Assembly (NCBI RefSeq): GCF_000621125.1
Contig: NZ_JHZC01000010.1
Location: forward strand, 62,001 to 126,000
Direction of reading: 5' to 3'
From: Maribacter antarcticus DSM 21422
GTDB lineage: Bacteria; Bacteroidota; Bacteroidia; Flavobacteriales; Flavobacteriaceae
DNA: 64,000 nucleotides
Positions 39,001-47,094 of this stretch are shown in pieces. The position numbers were made by a program, and so were the translations under genes. A model generated the notes under the pieces. It searched no databases. It worked only from the letters and a program-made list of their open reading frames with translations, and was not told the origin of the DNA. Numbering within the stretch: the stretch's first letter is position 1; the number at the start of each line of letters is the position of its first letter.

Positions 39001-39449
39001 TCCCTGATGAGTATATCAATAACATTACGGAGCGACTTAATCTATACACCGAGCTTAACCAAGTAGCTAATGAGGAGGAACTTAAAAAATTTGAATCTCA
39101 ATTGGTAGATCGTTTTGGCGAGCTTCCCTCCCAAGCAGATGATTTATTGAACTCGGTTAGAATAAAATGGATTGCGAATAGCATCGGTATTGAAAAAATT
39201 ATAATGAAACAAGGGAAGTTGATTGGTTACTTTATAGCGAATCAACAATCTGAATTCTATCAGACGGCTGCTTTTACAAAAGTATTGAAGTACGTGCAGA
39301 GTAATCCACAACGCTGTACCATGAAGGAAAAGAAAACACGTAACGGACTGCGCTTGTTATTGGTTTTTGATGGAATTAGAAGTGTGGATAGGGCGTATTT
39401 AGCGTTGCAGTCTTTGAGAATTGAGAGGTTAAAAATTGAAAAAGTCTAA
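36063..39449 (+). CDS. mfd: Transcription-repair coupling factor Mfd
   Basis: The protein has 1128 residues and is full length. An N-terminal UvrB-homology region (residues 1-350, with REVEFFGD-like VDSIRTFDVETQ) is followed by the RNA-polymerase-interacting CarD-like domain (GDYVTHIDHGIGKF near 438-451). The translocase motor has Walker A GDVGFGKTE (588-596) and DEEQ (689-692), then the TRG and C-terminal domains. It removes stalled RNA polymerase and recruits UvrA. The start is a TTG. No ATG or GTG is found in frame downstream of the preceding stop, and the frame fits the family start. Confidence 0.96.
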   Translation: MAKLTISELFSTAPNVQELQRAIAKSEIAHPIQVQLKGLVGSSLSFVLAEAFKKAHAPFLLIFNDKEEAAYYLNDLEQIIGEKDVLFYPDSYRRPYQIEETNNANVLLRAEVLNRINSRKKPAVIVSYPDALFEKVVTRKELDKNTLKIQLEDTLSLDFLNEVLFEYRFKRVDFVTEPGEFSVRGGIVDVFSFSHDEPYRLEFFGDEVDSIRTFDVETQLTTEKVKKITIVPNVANKFLTEKRESFLGYISDKTIVFSKNTSLLYARLDDFFEKAIEAFTKLSEDIKHAEPDELFLNGTAFKKQLKEFGVISLGGTRTNGATNTREITYETTPQPSFNKKFDLLIQNLNEFHSVGFENYICCATEQQARRFNDIFEEISEKVHYKTIVFPLYQGFIAKDLKLVCYTDHQIFERYHKFHLKNGYAKKQAITLKEINKLEIGDYVTHIDHGIGKFGGLQKIDVEGKKQEAIKLMYGERDILYVSIHSLHKISKFNGKDGAPPKIYKLGSGAWKKVKDKTKSRVKKIAYNLIKLYAKRRLEKGFQYDPDSYLQNELEASFIYEDTPDQGTATADIKKDMESERPMDRLICGDVGFGKTEVAIRAAFKAVDNGKQVAVLVPTTILAFQHHRTFTERLKEMPVTVDYLNRFRTAKERKETLEKLEVGKVDIIIGTHQLVNKKVVFKDLGLLIVDEEQKFGVAVKDKLKAIKENVDVLTLTATPIPRTLQFSLMAARDLSVITTPPPNRYPIESNVVGFNEETIRDAIAYEIERGGQVFFIHNRIENIKEVAGMIQRLVPDAKVSIGHGQMEGKKLETLMLSFINGEFDVLVSTTIVESGLDVTNANTIFINNANNFGLSDLHQMRGRVGRSNKKAFCYFITPPYESMTNDARKRIEALEQFSELGSGFNIAMKDLEIRGAGDLLGGEQSGFINDIGFETYQKILAEAIDELKENEFKDLYEEVEGRKEKVFVKETQIDSDFELLFPDEYINNITERLNLYTELNQVANEEELKKFESQLVDRFGELPSQADDLLNSVRIKWIANSIGIEKIIMKQGKLIGYFIANQQSEFYQTAAFTKVLKYVQSNPQRCTMKEKKTRNGLRLLLVFDGIRSVDRAYLALQSLRIERLKIEKV

Positions 39450-39599
39450 ATTAATATCTTTCGGGCTAAGAACACAAAACCTTGTAAAACTCAATGTCTA
39501 GTGCAATGCCGTGCTAAGGTCGGGTCAGATTTCGTAAAGTTTGTTGGTTTCGTTTTATCTTGAGCGTAACATTACGGAACACTTAAATATTCGAACATC

Positions 39600-40031
39600 A
39601 TGCAACAACCAGAATTAGGCAACAAGATTACCGAGTTAAGCAAGCAAAAAGGACTTACCTAAGCGGGACTGGTGGAGCGCTGCAACATTAATGTGTGCAC
39701 CTTACAACGCATAGAAAGCGGCGAAGTTTCGCCAAGAAGCTATACCATTAAGACCATCTTATCTGCGCTAGATTATGCGTTTGAGAAACGATATACCAAG
39801 GATGAAGAAAGGCTGGAAAATGATATGATTATAGGTTCTGAGAGTGAAGCCAAGTCGGTTCGTTTATTACTAGGTATGGCTTGCGTCTTTGGAATTATCT
39901 ATTTGATTTTAGGTTCTTTTGAAGCTTTTGCAGATTATTATAGGTTGGGTGAAGACGAATTAATCTTTGGTGTTGCTGGACATATTTTAATAACAGTATT
40001 GGCATACACCAGTCATGGACTCTTTGTTTAG
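39600..40031 (+). pseudogene. XRE-family membrane-anchored regulator with a nonsense mutation
   Basis: From ATG 39600 the frame reads MQQPELGNKITELSKQKGLT, then TAA at 39660-39662, then AGLVERCNINVCTLQRIESG in the same frame to TAG 40029. The interrupted stretch is a canonical HTH: a Gln is expected at the stop (LTQAELVER), so one C-to-T change explains it. The C-terminal half has three hydrophobic segments, a common layout in Bacteroidetes HTH-membrane proteins. A product starting at GTG 39672 would lack the first HTH helix. The downstream membrane gene starts 39 bp later. Confidence 0.75.
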
Positions 40032-40070
40032 GGTTTCTTGATTGTAGTGAAGTTATTTCAGAATTACCTA

Positions 40071-40406
40071 ATGAAAATTGCTTCGGTACTTATTATTTCT
40101 GTACTCTTTCTTTTTTATACCTATGACATTGTATCCCTGTTTTACGAGGTTTTATTTCCAATGGAGGGTATTGTAATCGCAACATACATTATTACGGGCA
40201 CTTTAGTCATACTATTTGGTATTTCCATTATTACATCTGCAAAGAGGTGGGGCATACTGGGTTATGTTGCCGGAGGTTTTGAAATTTTTACAGCAATTTG
40301 TTGCCTTACGGTGTTATTCGTATTAGGGGGCCTATTTACCCAGTTTCCTACCATAATTTTACAAGTAATACTCCTTGTAAAGATTAGGCAAATGAAAAAA
40401 GAGTAG
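40071..40406 (+). CDS. Small four-helix membrane protein
   Basis: An ATG at 40071 gives 111 residues. A longer reading from TTG 40038 adds 11. About four hydrophobic helices are seen (IASVLIISVLFLFYTYDIV, IVIATYIITGTLVILFGISI, WGILGYVAGGFEIFTAI, LTVLFVLGGLF) with a Lys-rich tail (RQMKKE). No family is recognised. It is probably partner to, or co-transcribed with, the broken HTH-membrane regulator upstream. Confidence 0.6.
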   Translation: MKIASVLIISVLFLFYTYDIVSLFYEVLFPMEGIVIATYIITGTLVILFGISIITSAKRWGILGYVAGGFEIFTAICCLTVLFVLGGLFTQFPTIILQVILLVKIRQMKKE

Positions 40407-40474
40407 AGAACTCTTGTTAAGTTACTTGGTATGGCGTTGTTAACTAGCTTATTCAATGTACGGTCAGGGTTTTT

Positions 40475-40828
40475 GTGTTTATTTTGCTGTTAATTAACCG
40501 ATATAGCACACAAACGGAGCTTAATCTAGCGGAGAAATTCGCTATTGTAAAAATGATTTATTCAACGGTACAGGTAGACGGTATTGTGCACAGTGGAGAA
40601 ATTAGCGAAGAAAGTAAACTAATGTGTGTAATCGATTTTGATAGTAATCAGATACAGTTTGCGCAAAATATTGAAGCGGAACAAAGTATCGCCATTTTAC
40701 AAAAAATGACAATCGATAAAAAGAAAGGATTGGCTAAGATTCTTAAAGATCTAGCAAAATCTGATGGGTTCGTGCACGAAAAGGAAACGGAACTGCTAAA
40801 TAGTATTTCCGCACCAATAAAAGTGTAG
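40475..40828 (+). CDS. Small TerB-like helical protein, start uncertain
   Basis: The frame gives 117 residues from GTG 40475. It is alpha-helical with acidic helix pairs (IYSTVQVDGIVHSGEISEESK and ILKDLAKSDGFVHEKETELL) similar to TerB-like EF-type modules. The N-terminus begins abruptly inside a helix, so the true start or an upstream exon-like part may have been lost. No ATG precedes it in frame before the stop at 40445. It follows the small membrane gene by 68 bp and may be part of the same decaying unit. Confidence 0.55.
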   Translation: MFILLLINRYSTQTELNLAEKFAIVKMIYSTVQVDGIVHSGEISEESKLMCVIDFDSNQIQFAQNIEAEQSIAILQKMTIDKKKGLAKILKDLAKSDGFVHEKETELLNSISAPIKV

Positions 40829-40829
40829 T

Positions 40830-40970
40830 TTAGTCTAAAAAGGTAGTATCCGGTACGTTATTGATGTTAGTATTTGCTGCTTTTACCCAATAAAATGAGA
40901 ATAATTTATATGTATTCCCAAGGGTCCATCCAAATCCTCTTAAGTAGGAGTTTCCATCAAAATGAGGTTA
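40830..40970 (-). pseudogene. Possible C-terminal gene fragment
   Basis: On the minus strand the frame from about 40970 reads PHFDGNSYLRGFGWTLGNTY and ends in NVPDTTFLD followed by TAA at 40832-40830. The aromatic-rich, low-bias text looks protein-like, but no start is present (a stop lies just upstream) and no family is recognised. It may be the remnant of a lost gene. Confidence 0.3.
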
Positions 40971-41080
40971 CGTAACGTACTTTTAATAAGCTTATTCGAA
41001 ATTAAAAGTCAACTTTTAAGAAATAGCATTTCGGGAAAGAAGATGTATTAATTGAACGTAATTTGCCGCCTAAGAGTTCT

Positions 41081-41088
41081 TATATTTG
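41081..41088 (+). promoter_or_regulatory. Bacteroidetes -7 promoter box for the thioredoxin-like gene
   Basis: TATATTTG matches TAnnTTTG. It is 43 bp upstream of the ATG at 41132. TTTG at 41062-41065 might serve as -33, though the 15-bp spacing is short. Confidence 0.5.
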
Positions 41089-41131
41089 GTCACGTCGTAT
41101 ACAAACGGTTCAATATTTGGTTTAATATCCT

Positions 41132-42457
41132 ATGAAAACAAGGTTTATAATTTTCTTCACCCTTTTATATTGCTTAACTGGCATTTCTCAACATTCCATA
41201 TCTGGTAACTTTACGCCTGCAAAGGATTTTAAATGGCTTATAGCATATCAACTAACACCTGGAAGTCAGCATTATATTGCCGATACGGCAGTTGAAGAAG
41301 GTTATTTTAATCTAGAATTACCCACAAACGCATTAAGAGGAATATACAGGTTAGTTTATGCAGTACCACAAGACGTATTTTATATTGATGTCATCTATAA
41401 TGGACAGGAGGATATTCAGTTTAATTTTAACCTAGAGGATGGTATCACCTTTGTGACATCTGAGGAGAATAGGACCTATTCCAATTATTTTTCCGAAATT
41501 AAAGCGCTTGAAAAACAGCTAATGGATTTTTATGAATCTGGAAACAGTTCCAAAAAGGAATATAAAGAGATAACAAAAAACTTATCCGAAGTGCAAATCA
41601 AGTTTGAGGCTAAGGGGACAAATACTTTGGTGTATCAATTTATAAAATCCAACACCCCATATATACCGGATAGCTATGAGGATTTAGACCTCTTTTTTAG
41701 CAATAAAAAGAAGGTGTATTTTGACTATCTGGACTTCGATAGTAGGTTTTTGCAGGCTTCTGAATTTTTAAAAGAATCCCTTTCTAATTATGTTTTTTCT
41801 GCACTACCACTAGATGTAACAACCAAGGAAGCTATGCAAAGTGCGATTTTAAAGAATGTAGCGGAAGTAGCTGAAAAACTTAAGGATACCCCCATACCTT
41901 TTAAAATAGCTGTTTTTCAAGAGCTGTGGAAAACCTCAAATACGAATTTGTTGCACCATGTTTCAGATGCCATTTTTAGCACCTATTTAAGGGATTTGGC
42001 AGGCCAAAATGGTGAACAGGCCTTGATTGATGAAATCGAGCTTTCGTCACGGTTAAGAATCGGAGAACTTTCCCCTGAAATTACATGGACCCAAGATGAT
42101 AAAACAAGTACGCTTTACGGTTTGGCAGGGGCCGATAAGTATGTGCTAGTCTTCTGGAGCAGCACGTGTTCCCACTGTTTAAAGGAGTTGCCCATGCTCC
42201 ACAAGGAGTTGTTAAACTATGAAAACGTTAGGGTGGTTGCTGTAGGCTTAGAGGACAATGACACGTTCTGGAAACATGAAATAGGGAGCCTACCTAGTTT
42301 TCAACACGCCATAGCTTTAGGGAAATGGGAAAGTGATTATGCCCAGCTTTTTGGTATTAAACAAACACCCACGTATTTTATCCTAGATAAGGACAAACGT
42401 TTTTTAGCTAGCCCCGAGGATAATAAGGAAGTGGTATCGTTCTTGAACAAAAAATAA
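41132..42457 (+). CDS. Exported TlpA/ResA-like thioredoxin protein
   Basis: The protein has 441 residues. A signal peptide (TRFIIFFTLLYCLTGIS) is followed by a beta-rich N-terminal region of unknown fold (about 25-300) and a C-terminal thioredoxin domain. The redox motif is Cys-Ser-His-Cys in WSSTCSHCLKELP, and the cis-Pro loop is in GIKQTPTYFILD. Such proteins reduce disulfides or deliver thiols outside the cytoplasm. The large N-terminal domain suggests a Bacteroidetes-specific partner. It is monocistronic and convergent with the ACT gene. Confidence 0.88.
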   Translation: MKTRFIIFFTLLYCLTGISQHSISGNFTPAKDFKWLIAYQLTPGSQHYIADTAVEEGYFNLELPTNALRGIYRLVYAVPQDVFYIDVIYNGQEDIQFNFNLEDGITFVTSEENRTYSNYFSEIKALEKQLMDFYESGNSSKKEYKEITKNLSEVQIKFEAKGTNTLVYQFIKSNTPYIPDSYEDLDLFFSNKKKVYFDYLDFDSRFLQASEFLKESLSNYVFSALPLDVTTKEAMQSAILKNVAEVAEKLKDTPIPFKIAVFQELWKTSNTNLLHHVSDAIFSTYLRDLAGQNGEQALIDEIELSSRLRIGELSPEITWTQDDKTSTLYGLAGADKYVLVFWSSTCSHCLKELPMLHKELLNYENVRVVAVGLEDNDTFWKHEIGSLPSFQHAIALGKWESDYAQLFGIKQTPTYFILDKDKRFLASPEDNKEVVSFLNKK

Positions 42458-42464
42458 TAAACAT

Positions 42465-43124
42465 TTAAAGCATCTTAAGATCTTTAATAGTCTTAAAGGC
42501 AATATCTACCTGTTCTTCGTTTACGAGAATAGTAAATTCGTTGGTGGTTGAAATAACCTCGTAAAGTACAATTCCTTCCCAAGCCAAGCGTTGGAATATA
42601 AAGTAGTAGATGCCGGGTACAGAGACATTTTCTGCAGGAAGTTTTACCGTAATAGACGAGAGTTCCTCCGCTTTCTGTGTACACCGCTCGTCGGTAAACA
42701 GTCGCTCTACAGTAGCATCCATCACATTGCTAATTACGATATTGATTTCATTCACACCTCGGGATGAGGTGTAAAAAACATCTTGTTTATTGTTAACTTC
42801 CTCTAAAAGCTTGGCTTGTTGCACTAAAATGTTGTCCGATGCCAAAAAGGTGTAGTCGGTCAAAGAGGACCGTACCGTGATTTCCCCGATATTTTTTAGG
42901 ACTTTAATAATTTTATGGGTAGCTCTGAATTCCAAATCGTCCGACAGGCGTTTAAGCGCCATTACAATAGCTCCGTTTCGAATGTCCTTCCCTAATTCTT
43001 CCTCTATTTCGGGCTTTACAATTCTAGAAAGCGATGTTAGGTTGATGATTCCTTGTGCTAAAGCACTTTGGAGAAATGGTTTTTTCTTAATATACTGTTC
43101 TACTACAGAAGAAATGGTTTTCAT
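42465..43124 (-). CDS. ACT-domain protein related to aspartate kinase C-terminus
   Basis: The protein has 219 residues. The C-terminal two thirds resemble tandem ACT domains of aspartate kinase (TSSRGVNEINIVISNVMDA and PGIYYFIFQRLAWEGIVLYE) but there is no kinase domain. The N-terminus is helical and basic. It probably senses an amino acid or regulates a partner. A palindrome and a good promoter box lie just upstream. The gene is convergent with the thioredoxin gene. Confidence 0.75.
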   Translation of the reverse strand: MKTISSVVEQYIKKKPFLQSALAQGIINLTSLSRIVKPEIEEELGKDIRNGAIVMALKRLSDDLEFRATHKIIKVLKNIGEITVRSSLTDYTFLASDNILVQQAKLLEEVNNKQDVFYTSSRGVNEINIVISNVMDATVERLFTDERCTQKAEELSSITVKLPAENVSVPGIYYFIFQRLAWEGIVLYEVISTTNEFTILVNEEQVDIAFKTIKDLKML

Positions 43125-43140
43125 GACGGCTTGGTTGTGT

Positions 43141-43149
43141 GCAAATATA
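43141..43149 (-). promoter_or_regulatory. Bacteroidetes -7 promoter box for the ACT gene
   Basis: On the minus strand TATATTTGC matches TAnnTTTGC exactly, 16 bp before the ATG at 43124-43122. Confidence 0.6.
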
Positions 43150-43160
43150 ACAACTTGTTA
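43148..43160. promoter_or_regulatory. Operator-like palindrome at the ACT gene promoter
   Basis: TAACAACTTGTTA is a 13-bp palindrome (TAACAA-C-TTGTTA) abutting the -7 box. A repressor or activator of this gene could bind here. Confidence 0.4.
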
Positions 43161-43209
43161 CAAATAAAACAATATGTTGCGTAATTTTATCCTATAAAGC
43201 TAGTAGAGT

Positions 43210-43569
43210 TCAAAAATGGTAAAAAGCGTTTTCTAGATGTTCGATTTCGAAACGGTTCTTATTTTTAAGGATAGTGATAATATCGAAACGAACTTCTACA
43301 TCTAAATCGACACTTAAAATATAATAATCAGCTGCCAACACCAGTAGGTTTATTTTTTTTTTGGTTACGGTTTCCGCAATATTTTCGATGTAATCCGACC
43401 TTCTAGAACGTACTTCAACAATAGCTACTATTTCATCTTTTTTGGCGATAATATCAATTTCGGCCTTTAAGTATCTGTAATTTCTATAGGATATAGTATA
43501 GCCTTTTTTTTGTAGAAAATCTGCTGCGATTTGTTCACCTTCTTTACCAAATTCATTATGTTTTCCCAT
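43210..43569 (-). CDS. YraN family putative endonuclease
   Basis: The protein has 119 residues, usual length. It has the YraN/UPF0102 beginning (FGKEGEQIAADFLQKKGYTI, then NYRYLKAEIDIIAKKD) and the nuclease-like core IVAIVEVRSRRS, where the E-x-K of restriction-type folds reads Val-Glu-Val-Arg. A role in DNA processing is assumed from the fold. It is upstream of the ACT gene on the same strand. Confidence 0.88.
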   Translation of the reverse strand: MGKHNEFGKEGEQIAADFLQKKGYTISYRNYRYLKAEIDIIAKKDEIVAIVEVRSRRSDYIENIAETVTKKKINLLVLAADYYILSVDLDVEVRFDIITILKNKNRFEIEHLENAFYHF

Positions 43570-43755
43570 AAAATTGTATCAAAAACTGTATTTCATCGAA
43601 AATATAAGGTGTTCAGCGGCTATTTTCGATTTTAGAATGTACATTCGAATGTCAGTTAACGAAAATAACAGGTTTATCGTACTAAGCCAAATTTCGGTAC
43701 GTTAGATAAGAGTCCCAACTCTATGAACGTAATTTACTAACGACTTTTTAAGACT

Positions 43756-45243
43756 ATGGAATATTTCATCAATTGTAATACTTCTACTCTTGCGCCCTAC
43801 ACGGTACCCCTGAATCAAGCACGTGCTTTGCACTTGTACAGGAGGTTAGGATTTAGCGCATCTGTGGAAACTATTCAACAGGCGGTTGGTCAAAACGCAG
43901 GAGCACTTGTTGACACCCTAGTAGACCAAGCTTTAAATATGCCTGTACTACCACCACCAACATGGGCAGATTGGACAAATGCGAATTATCCCGAGGATGG
44001 TGATGCAAGAAGACAGTTAAGAAACGAACAACGCGGCCAGTTTCGATTGGATTATGCGAAAGGTTTACTGGAGAACAATCTTAGAGATCGGCTAAGCTTT
44101 TTCTGGAGTAACCATTTTGTTACTGAGGTAGATGTCTATGATTGTAATTCATTCCTTTATTATTATATCAACTGTCTTCAGCGAAATTCGCTGGGTAATT
44201 TTAAGACTTTTGTTAGTGAAATTGGACTCACAAGCGCCATGTTGTATTATTTAGACGGTGTGTTCAATAATGGTACTAATCCTAATGAAAACTATGCTCG
44301 TGAACTTTATGAGTTATTTGCCTTAGGAGAAGGACAGGGATATACCGAAGAAGATGTTATCGAAACGGCTAGAGCACTTACCGGTTATGTAGAACGTGGA
44401 GAAGTTGGCTGTACTCAGGTAACATATAGAGCTGACCGGCACGACGAAGGTACCAAGACCATTTTAGGACAGACCGGAAATTGGGGGTATGATGATGTAA
44501 TCGACATCCTTTTTACTGAAAGAGCAGATCAAATTGCCTTTTTTATCTCAAAGAAGTTATACAAGTTTTTTGTGCACCCAGATGCTTTGGCAGCCGAGGC
44601 TGAGTCTATACTCAACGGAATGGCGACAACAATGGTCGCCAATGATTTTGAATTAGCCCCAGTTTTGAGACAACTCTTTAAAAGTCAGCACTTCTTTGAT
44701 GATGAAGCTAGAGGTGTTATTATTAAAAGTCCGTTTGACTTATATTTTAATAGCCTTAATGAAACTAATTTCGTGTATACGGATACGAACATTAGCGAAA
44801 TGGCTAATTACAGTAGACTTTTGAACCAGGAACTATTTGAACCCTTTGATGTTGCCGGGTGGCAAAGAGACAGACAGTGGATTAATAATAATTTTATTAT
44901 TGGCAGATGGCTCACCATGGAGAGCATCTTTGAGGTCTTCTACCAACGGGATAACGAACAGTTTAGGAGTTTGGGTCTATCCATTGCAGGAAATGTAGGC
45001 TTAACTACCTACAACCCTGATGTTGTCGCTAGATTGATTATTGATTTTATTCTCCCAAAAGGTCTTTTAGACGAAGGAGAGTATGAAAAAGCATTCGCTA
45101 TTTTTAGGAGCGATGTTGAGGAAGTATATTTTGAAGGAGGAAACCAGGAATCCTGGACCTTATTCGGTTGGCCTCAAGCCCCGTTCCAAGTATACCTTCT
45201 CTTACAATATCTAGCAAGACAACCTGAATATCAATTAAAATAA
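43756..45243 (+). CDS. DUF1800 family protein
   Basis: The protein has 495 residues. It shows the DUF1800 layout: a helical start with LNQARALHLYRRLGFSAS, then DRLSFFWSNHFVTE, the central NENYARELYELFALGEGQGY and TARALTGY, and the C-terminal GWQRDRQWINN region. There is no clear signal peptide. In Bacteroidetes and Planctomycetes this family is nearly always paired with DUF1501, as here, with 11 bp between them. The function of the pair is unknown. Confidence 0.9.
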   Translation: MEYFINCNTSTLAPYTVPLNQARALHLYRRLGFSASVETIQQAVGQNAGALVDTLVDQALNMPVLPPPTWADWTNANYPEDGDARRQLRNEQRGQFRLDYAKGLLENNLRDRLSFFWSNHFVTEVDVYDCNSFLYYYINCLQRNSLGNFKTFVSEIGLTSAMLYYLDGVFNNGTNPNENYARELYELFALGEGQGYTEEDVIETARALTGYVERGEVGCTQVTYRADRHDEGTKTILGQTGNWGYDDVIDILFTERADQIAFFISKKLYKFFVHPDALAAEAESILNGMATTMVANDFELAPVLRQLFKSQHFFDDEARGVIIKSPFDLYFNSLNETNFVYTDTNISEMANYSRLLNQELFEPFDVAGWQRDRQWINNNFIIGRWLTMESIFEVFYQRDNEQFRSLGLSIAGNVGLTTYNPDVVARLIIDFILPKGLLDEGEYEKAFAIFRSDVEEVYFEGGNQESWTLFGWPQAPFQVYLLLQYLARQPEYQLK

Positions 45244-45254
45244 CACCTACTTCT

Positions 45255-46967
45255 ATGTGCCATACACACCACACCCCTAATAAAGGAATACAACACGAGG
45301 GACACGATGACGAACATAAATACTGGAGCCGTCGTTCTTTTTTACAAGCATTGGGAATAGCCGGTTCTGGCTCCATGATGCTTGGATCTAATATGCTTAC
45401 TGCAAATGCACCATCACCTTTATCGGCAGGAATTGCTGCTGCAGAAACGGACAATATTCTTATCCTTATTCGCCTTTCAGGCGGAAATGACGGGTTGAGT
45501 ACCGTTATACCCATAGAGCAATACGATGCCTATGCAAACGCAAGACCTAATATTTATATTCCCGAAAGTAAAGTCCTAAAACTTACCGATGAGTTTGGCG
45601 TACCTTCTTATATGAGTTCTTTAGAACCTATGTGGGGCGAAGGCCAATTTAAAGCGGTGCATGGTGTAGGATACGAAGGGCAAAGTCTTTCTCACTTTAC
45701 AGGTTCTGATATTTTTGCAAATACTGATTTGGATACCAATGGATTCAGTGGTTTGAATACTGGTTGGATGGGAAGACATTTTGAAAACATTTATCCTGAT
45801 TATCTTATAAATCCACCAGCTGCACCAGCGGCCATTCAAATTGGACAATTTGGTAGTTTGGTATTTCAAGGGGAAGAAACTAATTATGCGTTTACCACCT
45901 CTAATATCAATCAACTAGAGGAGATTGCGGAATCTGGTGTTGTTTACGGTCTTGGAGACGAGCTTTTTAATGACTGTATGTATGGTGATCAATTAAAATT
46001 TTTAAGAGGAGTTGCCAACACAACCTATGAATATTCAGGTCTTATTCACGAAGCTTATGAAAGAGGTCAGAATCAAGTAGAATATCAAGATAACGGTTTT
46101 GCCCGTCAGATGAAATTATTGGCAAAATTGATAAAAGGAAATTTAGGAACGAAAGTATATATGATTTCTATGGGTGGTTTTGATACCCACGGTAACCAAC
46201 CTTTAGCTCATGAGCGTTTGATGACCAACTTGTCTGTTGCTATCAATACATTTTATGAAGATATCGCTTTTACGCAGCAAGACGATAAAGTATTAAGTAT
46301 GACTTTTTCCGAGTTTGGTCGCCGAATATTTGAAAACGGCTCCAATGGAACCGATCATGGTAAAGCGGCTCCGACCCTTTTCTTTGGTTCTGGACTTAAT
46401 GGTAGTGCCTTTGTTGGGGATCACCCAACTTTGGAAGACCCAGATGGAAGAGGAAACTTGGAGTACACTATGGACTTTAGAGATCTCTATGCCACCGTTT
46501 TGGCAGAATGGCTTTGTGTTGATGTTCCTTTGGTAGAACAACATTTACTGGATCATCCTTATGCACCGGTAAACCTAGGCTTTAATTGCAGTGGAACCGA
46601 CTTCCCTGATATAGCTTACAGTGATGCAGATGTTACACCACCAACACCAATAGATCCTGACGGTAGTGGTCCTTCAGACAACCCTTTTGACCCAAATCTA
46701 TTGAATGCTGTAGTCCATAAGCCCTTCTATCCAACGAACAGTACACCGCATATTTACCTAGAAATGCCTTTTACAGCCCATGTAGATATTCAATTGTATA
46801 ATATTTTGGGACAAAACGTAGGATCTGTGTTTAATGAGATGATGATGGAAGGTTCTATCGAGATAAATATAAGAGAACGCCTGCCCAAGCACCTATCTAC
46901 CGGAAAGTACATTTATCGTATAAGTGTACAAAATCAAAAAATGAGTAAATCCGTTATGGTAGCGTAA
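45255..46967 (+). CDS. DUF1501 family protein with Tat-type signal and T9SS tail
   Basis: The protein has 570 residues. A twin-arginine-like motif (SRRSFLQALGIAGSG, near residues 27-41) precedes the sulfatase-like DUF1501 fold (IRLSGGNDGLSTV, GGFDTHGNQPLAHERL, DHGKAAPTLFFGSGL). The last 75 residues are a type IX sorting domain (YNILGQNV, LSTGKYIYRISVQ, KSVMVA), suggesting Tat export then T9SS secretion to the surface. It partners DUF1800 upstream. Catalytic activity is not established for the family. Confidence 0.9.
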   Translation: MCHTHHTPNKGIQHEGHDDEHKYWSRRSFLQALGIAGSGSMMLGSNMLTANAPSPLSAGIAAAETDNILILIRLSGGNDGLSTVIPIEQYDAYANARPNIYIPESKVLKLTDEFGVPSYMSSLEPMWGEGQFKAVHGVGYEGQSLSHFTGSDIFANTDLDTNGFSGLNTGWMGRHFENIYPDYLINPPAAPAAIQIGQFGSLVFQGEETNYAFTTSNINQLEEIAESGVVYGLGDELFNDCMYGDQLKFLRGVANTTYEYSGLIHEAYERGQNQVEYQDNGFARQMKLLAKLIKGNLGTKVYMISMGGFDTHGNQPLAHERLMTNLSVAINTFYEDIAFTQQDDKVLSMTFSEFGRRIFENGSNGTDHGKAAPTLFFGSGLNGSAFVGDHPTLEDPDGRGNLEYTMDFRDLYATVLAEWLCVDVPLVEQHLLDHPYAPVNLGFNCSGTDFPDIAYSDADVTPPTPIDPDGSGPSDNPFDPNLLNAVVHKPFYPTNSTPHIYLEMPFTAHVDIQLYNILGQNVGSVFNEMMMEGSIEINIRERLPKHLSTGKYIYRISVQNQKMSKSVMVA

Positions 46968-46991
46968 ACTGTTTCCCCACTATGTAACTTG

Positions 46992-47036
46992 ACCTTCGGT
47001 CGTACCCTCTGGATATGTCGAAGGTTTTTTCTTTTT
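46992..47036 (+). terminator. Terminator-like hairpin before metG
   Basis: ACCTTCG (46992-46998) pairs with CGAAGGT (47019-47025), followed by a T-run to about 47036. It probably ends the DUF1800/DUF1501 transcript. Confidence 0.65.
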
Positions 47037-47069
47037 TAAGTAACAGCTGTCGTACCGTTATAAAATCTT

Positions 47070-47077
47070 TATTTTTG
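47070..47077 (+). promoter_or_regulatory. Bacteroidetes -7 promoter box for metG
   Basis: TATTTTTG matches TAnnTTTG and lies 17 bp before the metG ATG. No clear -33 element is seen. Confidence 0.5.
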
Positions 47078-47094
47078 TGGCTTAACAAAATTAG

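Larger units (their letters stand above)
40829..41131. other. Gene-free 303-bp stretch with a minus-strand remnant
   Basis: No intact gene is seen. The left part contains a 45-codon open remnant on the minus strand, and the right part contains a promoter match for the next gene. Confidence 0.6.
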
